Source of the DNA: Iris pallida
Taxonomy: Eukaryota; Streptophyta; Magnoliopsida; Asparagales; Iridaceae
DNA length: 64,000 nucleotides
NCBI GenBank assembly: GCA_029216955.1
Contig: JANAVB010029819.1
Coordinates: 39,109,017-39,173,016, forward strand
Reading direction: 5' to 3'
Below the pieces are notes generated by a model. The model was given only the letters and a program-made list of their open reading frames with translations, did not search any database and was not told the DNA's origin. Positions 55,003 to 64,000 of this stretch are shown here, one piece after another. Position numbers and translations under genes: made by a program. Within the stretch, counting starts at the first letter, position 1. Each line of letters opens with the position of its first letter.

Positions 55003-58000
55003 TGTAAAACCCCTAAATTTTCACTACGATTTTTTTGTTTTTTTCTATTTTTTTGAAATTGGTATTTATTTCATTTTTCTCGTCGAGTGCGAATATATGC
55101 GAGGTACATATTTTGAAATATATTATTTATAGATTTTATTAATATAGAAAATGTACAGTTCATTTCAATATTAATATTTATTTTGTTTGAAATAGAAATT
55201 TTTGCCGCACTAGTGGCAATTTTTATTTATTTATACTGATTTCAAAAATAATATTACGTAGATATTATGTACTAGTTGCATGCAGATACATGAAAATCAA
55301 ATTCATGTAGATATTACGGTTTCAAAAAAAATTAATTATCTTAATTTATTTAAAAGGTATTTTAAAGTATTTCCTATTAATATTTATTTGTATTTTTAAA
55401 ATTATTTATATTTATTATTTATTACGAAGATATTTTGAAATTCATGGATTTAACCATTTATGGTAATTTAAAATAAAATATGACTGATTTTATCCCTTTC
55501 ACAGTTTAAACTTATAGATAAAACTTTTCTATATATAAATTGGATTTGGATTGGAATTTGATTGAATTGATTGATTTAATTTAAAATACCGAATTATCTA
55601 AAGGGGCTTGAATTTTCCTAATCATTATCAAACTAGGAGTCTACCTCCTATATAAGGAGAGACTCCTTGCACCTCTTCTATTAATTCTACAAGCCAAATT
55701 TTCTCAACAAATAATGCCCAACCCCTCGTGCATCGTGTACGTATCCAATTCTTATTCCATATTTTATAAATACATCATTACTCCCGTGTCGGACACACCC
55801 CCGACACCATCAAATTTCTACCCCTAACCCTACTCTAAATCCTGTCCGCCGTCATATCGGCGAGAAACCATCTTCCCCGACCCAGCCTCTCCACCACCAA
55901 CACCTCCCTGGTCGATCCTCCCGCTCACCCCGAGCACAGTCCCGGTCCACCACGCCTCCACGACCAGCACCACCCCTTGACCCACGACTCCAGACCACCC
56001 ATACTCCTGCCAGCATCGCGGCTGACAACGGCCAGCGCCGTCTTCGGCCAAACCCATCTCCCACGCCACCGTCCCTCTTCACCATCACCGACCCGATCAT
56101 CACCCTGGTCGTCGGCCCCCAACACCCTTCACCATCACCACCAAATCAGAACCACCACCCTCGTCGGCTCGACCATCCCGACGCCACCCCGCTGTGGCAG
56201 CCATCACCCACCACCACTGCCACCCCCATAGACAGCCACCACCTTCTTCACCAGATCTCCTTTCTGGACCCAGCCCACCACCGTCGATCTTCCGGTCAAC
56301 TCCGACCACCTTGCCCTGACCATACCCCTGGCCGTACCATCCTCGGCAGCCACCAACACCACCGTCGGCCCATACCGAGCCCCGTCTACGCAACCACCAT
56401 CACCACGCCCGCGCCACGGCCAACACCATCCGCAATCACCAACCCATCACCACACCAGGAAGAAGAAAATAGAGAAAACCTTAACCTTGGTTCTCCCCGG
56501 CGTCGGCCCACTCATCGGCGAGTTTGTCGTCTCCGTCGCTTCTGTGAGCTCGGGCCCTCCGTGCTGCGCCAGCTCGCAGCACCGCTCAGCGCTCCTACAA
56601 GCGTCATTCCCGCACCTCTGGGTGCCGTCGCCTCCCTCTCAGGTGGTCGCACCTTGCCGCGACCTCCCGAGCCCTCTACGGTGAAGCCTCTACATCGCCC
56701 CTCTCCCTCACAGCCCAACTCTTCGCGACCTGAGCGCTCCGCCGCATTCGACGCGGTCACTGCCCCAAGCAGCCACCGCGTGGCTCCCTTCCACTAGCCA
56801 AGCCCGACCGAAACCCTTACCACGTCGCCGCTTCCTTCCGCCGAGCTCCCCTCCGTGCGCACGGGAAGCCACCGCGACGCGCTGCCGTGTTCTTCGCCCC
56901 TCCGACTTCCTTCTCCGCCAGTCTAGCACGCCCAGCACCGTCCTGGCCTCCGCGACCTCGGCCCAGCGTGGCCGAGCTTCACCGCTTCCTTCATCCCTCG
57001 CCTCTCGTTCACTTCTCCCCCGACCTTCCTTTCTCTCCCCTCCAGATAAATATCTTGTAATTATTATTATTATAATTATTATTAATGTTACTTTTATCAG
57101 TATTGTATTTAAGTCTACTATACTTGTTGTTATCATTTTTATTATTAGGTTATTAAAATTTGTTATCATGATTATTAGTATTTATTTTAAGAATTATATA
57201 TTACTTTCTAAACTATATGTAAAACTGGTTAGAGCTATCTATATAATTTTAAATTTTGGGTTTTAGCCCCAAAACATTTTCTTTGGTTTTTATATTTAGC
57301 AAATATATTCTTGACTAATAAAAGTATTATTATAGTGTGGTACTTTAAAATAAGCTTTAATATACTAGTTTTATGGTATAAAAACAAATGGTTATAATAT
57401 TTTCAACCCTAGAAAATTTTTACTATTTAGTTAAAAATTACTTTCTAAACCCTAAGGGTATATTAATTTATGATAAGTTATTTTGATCTACCAGTTATAG
57501 TTTTGTTCCTAGAACGATTTTTATATAGTTCTCAATTGTTATATATAAAATTATTTTAGCAGTTTCGTAAATTATCTTAACTAATAAAAATATGTTTTCA
57601 ACAATTATAAATATTTTTCTATAATTATATTAGTATTTTTGTGAATTTCTTCGATTATCCTCATGTCCATAACCAAGCCCATTATTCCTAAATCCCTCGC
57701 CAATTCTGTACTACCTCCTGTCGTTCCTAACTAAATTGACCATTCTGGACCCGATGGAACAGTCTGTACCATTATTGGAGGCCGTCTGGCATAGTTGTAA
57801 TATCGAAGTCATATGTTGTGCCATCATGATCATCGCACAACACCAGGCGATCCCACCAAGCAAGTATACCTTACTAATTAACTGTCATATTATTTATTCT
57901 TCGCATTATTTATTTTGTTTCATATTTGTTATTTTTAATTGTTATAAACTGTGCGTCCAAGCCACACTTGGGTGCAAGCGACTCTATTAGTCGTTTTACT

Positions 58001-59686
58001 TTACTATATGCATGTTAACTTAGTTTTAGCGGACTACCTTCTTGTTGGGGGGTATCCTTATATCTCCTTGGGCCATGACACTCACACTACACGGTTTGAG
58101 ATATTTTGCTAGGGCACGACTTATGGACTGGCCATCTCTAAAGTCGTGTTATGGTAGTTGTTCGTAACTGCTATGACTAGGGTATAGAGACTCAAGCAGT
58201 TACAAAACTAGACAGGTTATGGACATAACTTGAACAGTATGGGAAATACTGGGGGAGGACAGTAGCTAGCGTATGGGAAGCTAAACAGGTAAACCATAGT
58301 TTTTGAAAGGAACTATGGCGATATATATTTGCAGATACCCTATGACGTTTTGGACGTTACGGCAGGATACGGATGACTGGATGCCAGTTACGTACATGTA
58401 GCCTAAATCTCACCCATGCGCATGAAAGTTGTCCTCTAAATTGCATAATAGATGGTTAGCATTCCCTTTTGCATATTGGTGTCTAGGAGAGTCTTGCATA
58501 TTATTATTATTTTGACAGTTCATATTAGCTTGTTCTTCCTGTATCTTGTTACGTCCCTCTGAGGACCTGATAATTTCTCCAGGTGTGTTTGTAATTTTTG
58601 CAGGTGCTCTAGCCAAGGACATAGTTTACAATCTACCTTCGCGATGCTAGCTTTTGGATCGACTTTCGCTTCGCTCGACTCTTCCATCGTCACTATGTAT
58701 TTCTCTCTTTTTGTTGGTAGTGGATTTGTCTCCGCCCAACGTTTTGTACAAATAATATTTATAAGTTATTTTATGATATATTTATTTGTGGATGAGTTTT
58801 CATGGCTTCTACATTTCACAGCTTATGTATACATACGAGGTTTCCGTATATTGGAGTATGCTTCGTATGTATACAGCTGGCATGTCTACGTACTTGGTCC
58901 TAAGTATTTTGGGACTGGGACGTTACAGATCACATATCTATTTGGTATTTTAAAACATATTGTTTATTGTAGTTTTCATATTCAGTTCATCGGTTATATT
59001 GCTCTATCCCTTATATTGTAGTTACTCTTTCATTTCTTGCTCGCACTGATTATATTCTATTGATTATATTGTCTATTTCTTTTTATTATTTTTATTGCAT
59101 CAATTTTGTTCTTCATTATATATAGCATCTTCTTTATCACTGATTTATAGTTTTTGTCAATTAAATGGAACTGCTATTACTGTTTGTACTTCGCTCCAAT
59201 TCTTACTGGATAATATTTTTCAGAGAATTTAGAGGACTGGTGACCATGCCCAGGAAATTTTCCTTGGAGCCGGTGCTCGCTGAGGATGCACCTCAAGTAG
59301 TACTTTAGCTAGTAGCTAGGTTTGCTAGATTTGTCTCCAATTTGATATATTTGGGGATGTTATATTTATTCATGATATATATTAAGATACAGACTTCTAG
59401 ACTCTGTGTTGTGTATTGATATATGCTATTATTTTGTTTCCATCTTTTTATTATCTCTATCAGTATCATGCTGTTATCTTCCTCTAGATTGTGTGATTGA
59501 GTATACATGTTTATGGACGTCATATTATTCCTTCGTGCAAAGATGAGTTATACTGTTGACAAGTTATATTTTATATCTGTTATATTGTTTAAATAGTGTA
59601 ATTAACCTATACAACGTTCTACCGCCAACACTGCAATGTAGGCTAGATGTACCCACGTGTCCCTAAACAGGATACGGATCATGACA
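55003..59686 (+). repeat. Tekay-like LTR (LTR-g), about 4.7 kb
   Basis: It begins TGTAAAACCCCTAAATTTTC and ends ...ACAACGTTCTACCGCCAACACTG...GATCATGACA, the end block shared with LTR-a and LTR-b. It interrupts LTR-e. No PBS follows and no PPT precedes, so it is a solo LTR or a rearranged copy. I found no matching TSD (AATCA before, TATAT after). A TATA box (CCTATATAAGG) is at 55648-55658, followed by GC-rich DNA (55800-57050) with chance frames on both strands. Confidence 0.65.
55648..55658 (+). promoter_or_regulatory. TATA box in LTR-g
   Basis: CCTATATAAGG at the end of an AT-rich U3-like part, followed by a pyrimidine-rich leader. Likely core promoter. Confidence 0.6.
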
Positions 59687-59825
59687 TATATTATTTTAGT
59701 TATGTGAGGGATATTTGCCTAAAAATTTATTTTTACATAAAAAGATATTTTAAAAATTTTCTAGAATTTTTAGAAATTATTAGGATTTTCTATGACTTTA
59801 TTAGTTATATATAATATATATATAT

Positions 59826-59857
<32 letters not shown>

Positions 59858-62500
59858 ATATCACATTCAGAGTGATGTTCCTTGGAACAGTACTCTGTGG
59901 CAGACCCGACCCCTTCTTTTATACACGATGGAAAAAAAAAACCCTAGCAACCCTAAAACCGCCGACAACCCCCACCTCCCGTGACCCACGCGTGCGCCGA
60001 CCGTCGGCCGACCGCCGCATGCTAGCCATCCACCCGCGCGGTCGATAGCAGCGACAGCAGCAGTAGTTCACGCACCATTTTCTCCTCGTCATTCCATCGT
60101 TTTGTGAACCAATTTTACAGGTGCGTATACAACCTAACCATCTTCACTTCCCTCTAAATAATTCATGTTATTTTGCATCAAATTGCGTTCTAAAAATTAG
60201 GGGGAAATTTTCATTTTTTAGACGTTAAAAATTGTCCCAACACCCCCGTTTGAAGTCCATTTGCGATCAAGATATCACGAATTTTAGAAAAGCACTTGAA
60301 CAGAGTTTTAGACAACCTGAACAAGACCAAACTCTTTTTTAGTTTTTATTCTAGATACTTATTTTCTGTGTTAAATAGTTTTAATATGGCAAAAAACAAA
60401 AAACAGTTTCTAAAATCTTAGAAACCACAAATACGGAGTATATCCCGACAAACCGGACAACTTGGTCGCAAACCACTTGCATCGAATGGTGCTTATTGAC
60501 TTTGTGCGCGTGTGCAATTTGATAGAACGCGAATTGATTGTATGTGCACGAAAATTCGAAGTATATTCGTAAAAACTACCATATCGATGATTTTGTAAAT
60601 CAATCCATTACTTCATGCATGCTCGTCACATCGCGATGAAACTTACATCGTTGGACTCGTCGTATTTTTCTGGCCCAGTAAACCAAGTTTGGTCTGATTT
60701 GGAGACACAGTTGACCAGATCGTCGTTTCGCGGGCCCCACAATCTGGTTCATTGGACAATTTTGTGCACGACTCACCAAATTCAAAAAAAGGACATACCT
60801 TTGTGTTCGAATCATCAAACTGGATCCGTAGACATATAGTTTGTAAATTTTAGAGACCCTTAGGTTTGGAACAATTTTTGGTGCAAAGTAGGTCCAACGG
60901 CGGACATAGTTTTGATCCAAAATAAATTTTGCCCCTGCATCCAGAATTGGACTTATGGGTAGTCAATCTTAACATTTTTCTTATTCTAAAATGTTGGTAA
61001 TGTTTGTTTCTGCATCCGAAGACGTTTATGGAAGTTTGATCTTTGTTGGGTTCTTTGTGTTGACGAGTTTGCCTACAAGACGTTATCAAATCATCACACA
61101 ACCTCCATGCAAGATATCTTGCCATACTTACTGCATATATATTGCATATTTACTATTTATTTACATTAGTTCATCTAGTTGCATCCATGTTATCTGTTTA
61201 TGGTTTACTTAATTGTGCTTCTAAGTTATATATGTTGCAAGAATATTAGTCATATTTTCATTGGTTATTTTTAAATTGTGCATATGGACCTAGAGTTAAG
61301 GGACTGGCTCTTATTTAGTACATTTTTATAAACCTTGACATAGGTGTGCTACGAGGTATGAGTTGTGAGTATCATATAGAGAGAACTTGCACGTTGGTTG
61401 TTCATCAGTGCGCATGCTTTAGGTATAACTGCTAATATAGATGTAGTTTAGAAGACAGCAATTATTAGAGCTACTGTGTCGTAGATACGACAAAGGTAGG
61501 TGCATAAGATGGGGAGAACTGTTCCATAGTGTTTGTGCCACGATTGCACATTCTCTTTCAGTAACCTGGAAGCTCCGCTGGAGATACGGTGTGAGATGAC
61601 CCTCTCAGGTTGGGCACTGATGTTATCGGAACGTTATACTTTTGGCCCCTGGTGTCCCAAGTGGGGACTATGTCGATCCTATTATAGCCAGAGTGCCCAT
61701 GGTTGATGGTTTGTTCTTAAGAGTGCATGTTACACATAGAATGGTTAGGTGACCTTTTATCCATTACGATATACGTACTTTTCTGTATGGTTCATGTACT
61801 TATACCTGATCATGACATGGAACAGTATTTTGTCGTAAAATAGTATGTCACACCTTGTCCCTTTTTGGTTGTAGGTGTGGTTCACTACTCGATGATGATA
61901 TATTGGATTGTGTTGTGATCCGGATTATCACTGAACAATTTTATATTCAGTTTATATGACATGTTTTTCTGTATCTTGTTACGTTCCTTTGAGAACCTGG
62001 TGATCTCTCCAGGGACTTGTTGGACTTCAAGCATAGAGTGATGTGATGTGTACTGCAGGATTCAGGTATTGATAGTAGTATCATTTATCATTTATTTCGA
62101 GTTTTATTTTCTCTTACACTTTATTTTCCTACCATGATTCTTATCTGTTATAGCCTAATTTTTGTAAGTTATCTTCTTCTTCTTTTTGAGCTTGTTCGAA
62201 CATGTGTAATACAGGACGATCGACTGTATTATATAATGTTTATCCTTGTTATTTAGTTATTCTTTATGTGGATGAGATATAGGTGACTAGACATTTTAGA
62301 CATTATACTTGACCTCCAGACAGTTTATATGTATTTGAGTTAGACTGGAGTATAATTGTACACATTGAACTATAGATGCGCTTCTAAAAGAAGATTATTC
62401 TAAATTGCTAGCTACTTATTTAGTTAAAAATGTTTTTACTTCTTTATAACTGTACAGATTTGTCATCGGAACGATAACCATGCTAGTCTTTTTTTTTCCT
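59687..62500 (+). repeat. Related LTR (LTR-d), ends not defined
   Basis: It shares GTATCTTGTTACGTxCCTxTGAG (61972-61994, versus 58541-58563 in LTR-g) and an analogous layout, with a GC-rich part at 59900-60080. It starts directly after LTR-g, and its 3' end is lost in the GA/(TA)n region. No gene; 60600-60920 and 60850-61125 (minus) are chance frames. (TA)n at 59812-59862. Confidence 0.5.
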
Positions 62501-62566
62501 CAGGGAATTATTGATGCCCTTTATAAAAGAGAGAGAGAGAGAGAGAGAGAGGGGGGGAGAGGGAGA

Positions 62567-62567
<1 letters not shown>

Positions 62568-62637
<70 letters not shown>
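62568..62637. repeat. (TA)n tract between GA-rich duplicated blocks
   Basis: About 35 TA units between two copies of a GA-rich block of about 28 bases (62535-62567 and 62638-62666). Confidence 0.9.
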
Positions 62638-62648
<11 letters not shown>

Positions 62649-62754
62649 GGGGGGAGAGGGAGAGAAATGCTCAAAAACCACCCGGATGATTTTATATTAT
62701 AGAAGTATCCTATGTTATAGTCAAGGCTGAGATTACACACATGTCTTTAAGTAG

Positions 62755-62755
<1 letters not shown>

Positions 62756-62818
<63 letters not shown>
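62756..62818. repeat. (TA)n tract
   Basis: About 30 TA units between the two MITE-like copies. Confidence 0.95.
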
Positions 62819-62820
<2 letters not shown>

Positions 62821-63022
62821 AGAGAATGCTCAAAAACTACCTGGATTATTTTATATTATAGAACTTATCTATGATATAACCGTTGAATTTGGATTGTAAG
62901 GCTGAGATTACGTATGTGATTTTTAAGTAGATTCTCTCACCTTTAAAATCTCAACCTTGCAATATAAATCCAACGGTTGTAAAAAGGTCGATTCCATAAT
63001 ACGAAACCGTTTGGCTAATTTT

Positions 63023-63029
<7 letters not shown>

Positions 63030-63085
<56 letters not shown>
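63030..63085. repeat. (TA)n tract
   Basis: About 28 TA units directly before the hairpin element at 63085-63290. Confidence 0.95.
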
Positions 63086-63087
<2 letters not shown>

Positions 63088-63290
63088 CAACATCCCCTCA
63101 CTTAAGCATCCCCCGCCCCCTCCATCCCTATGATAACAACTGTTGGATCGTGTTAAGACATCTAATCTTAACCATTGATTTGAATGATTCAAATAAACGG
63201 TTAAGATTAGATGACTTAAACACAATCCAATGGTTGCTATTCCGGGGATGGAAGGGGATGCATAAGATCTTGGATTTCAACCTCTGATCA
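63085..63290. mobile_element. MITE-like inverted repeat
   Basis: Arms of about 80 bases: 63101-63186 (CTTAAGCATCCCC...CATCTAATCTTAACC) pairs with 63190-63266 (reverse complement CTTATGCATCCCC...CATCTAATCTTAACC), with a central loop TTGATTTGAATGATTCAAATAA. Both outer ends have GATCA. It encodes nothing. The size and foldback form fit a small non-autonomous DNA transposon, but the family and TSD are unclear. Confidence 0.6.
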
Positions 63291-64000
63291 TGGCTAGAGA
63301 TGTTTGAAAAAATAAATGATTGAATGTACCTTTCTTCAAGGAAGATTGCCACATGCCAAAAGGATCAATATTACCAATGACAAGGATTAAGCTTCATTTG
63401 GCTTCTATAATGTATCGATAAATTATGCATAAAATACCCAACCCCTGGAAAATTCTTAAAGACGATAATCATGACAATCATTAGTCAAATAAAGCTCATT
63501 TCTCCTTTGCATAATGGGGTTCATCGTGTTTAAAGTTCTTAAAATCCTCAAAGACAAATAATTGTACACATGAAAAATTATTGAAACAGAATTATCATTC
63601 CTTCACTCTTTTGACTCAATGTGTTATAGAGGCGAATCCAATTTCCACTAACAAATTGTATATTATCTCACCTCTTCGTCTAGATGCATCAAAGGAACTC
63701 ATTAATCACCAACTATTCGATTCTTTTACAATGGTCGAATCCAATGATACAAGCCAATATAGTCCTATGAGAAAAAGTGAAATTTGATCAACTTAAAAAA
63801 ATAACAATATCAGTATCTGCACCACATCAACCTCGCGCAACCTCACGCAATATGCCCAACTAGGTAGTATCAGGTAGCTTCCCTAGGATGGTGCCCTTGA
63901 TGTTAGGTTGTATCTCGTTTTTGGTTAAGCGCTCAAATGGGGGGTGACAATGGAGTTGGTAATTTAATCCCACACCGGTAGGAGATGGATCATGTGGTGT
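63291..64000. other. No gene recognised
   Basis: AT-rich. The 68-codon plus-strand frame at 63581-63787 has no known domain. The last 30 bases (AATCCCACACCGGTAGG) resemble the TCCCACATCGG start of small LTR elements, but the window ends there. Confidence 0.5.

Larger units (their letters stand above)
62525..62960. repeat. MITE-like repeats among GA and (TA)n tracts
   Basis: The motif AATGCTCAAAAAC.ACC.GGAT begins copies at 62665 and 62826, both followed by AAGGCTGAGATTAC. The longer one has inverted arms: ATAACCGTTGAATTTGGATT (about 62877) and its near-complement at about 62946-62980. A GA-rich block (GAGAGGGGGGGAGAGGGAGA) lies on both sides of the (TA)n at 62568-62637. No terminal sequence typical of a known MITE was identified. 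Confidence 0.5.

Noticed and set aside
55830..57169. Several long open frames on both strands
   Set aside because: GC-rich, stop-poor DNA inside an LTR; frames on opposite strands overlap and none has a recognisable domain.

Overview
The window is a stretch of nuclear DNA from a flowering plant with a large, repeat-rich genome. I recognise Sirevirus-type Copia elements, Tekay-like Gypsy LTRs, L1-type plant LINEs, CACTA DNA transposons and many (TA)n tracts. GC-rich LINE ORF1 regions would fit a monocot, but the sequence does not prove it. I found no host gene, tRNA, rRNA or CRISPR array. Every convincing coding stretch belongs to a transposable element, and every one is broken by stops, frameshifts, deletions or insertions.

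Left third (1-21877): the 3' part of a Tekay-like LTR (1-1622), a gene-free stretch, and a GC-rich LINE derivative with only an ORF1 (2951-5861) lying between two (TA)n tracts. Then comes the 3' end of a small Copia element on the minus strand (5887-6784), cut by a CACTA element (CACTA-A, from about 6785). Inside CACTA-A sits a Sirevirus, SIRE-1 (9594-20209, plus strand, TSD tagga). SIRE-1 in turn carries a 5'-truncated LINE (14479-15556, 12-bp TSD) in its reverse transcriptase. CACTA-A resumes at 20215 with the 3' part of its transposase gene.

Middle (21878-35677): a second Sirevirus, SIRE-2 (minus strand), interrupts CACTA-A. Its gag is cut at 29454 by a Tekay-like element on the minus strand (LTR 29455-33477) that keeps only a short gag with two zinc knuckles.

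Right half (35678-64000): a long Tekay-like LTR (35678-55002) is split by a 6.5-kb LINE (36960-43501, minus, both ends in (TA)n) and by an 8.6-kb CACTA element with both ends (CACTA-B, 45008-53618, TSD ggg). Two more related LTRs follow (55003-59686 and 59687 to about 62500), then MITE-like hairpins among (TA)n tracts.

The history reads as successive insertion into earlier insertions. Both Sireviruses have gag, pol, an extra env-like ORF after pol and several polypurine tracts. Both CACTA elements have a TNP2-like transposase gene followed by a Ptta/En-Spm-type second gene, with subterminal repeats of a short GCGACG-type motif. The most unusual points are a promoter-like block upstream of the SIRE-1 env-like ORF that resembles its own LTR, a noncoding block shared by both Sireviruses between pol and env, LINEs sitting inside (TA)n tracts, W-box clusters in Tekay LTRs, and a small hairpin insertion carrying the 3' end of an initiator-tRNA-Met match.
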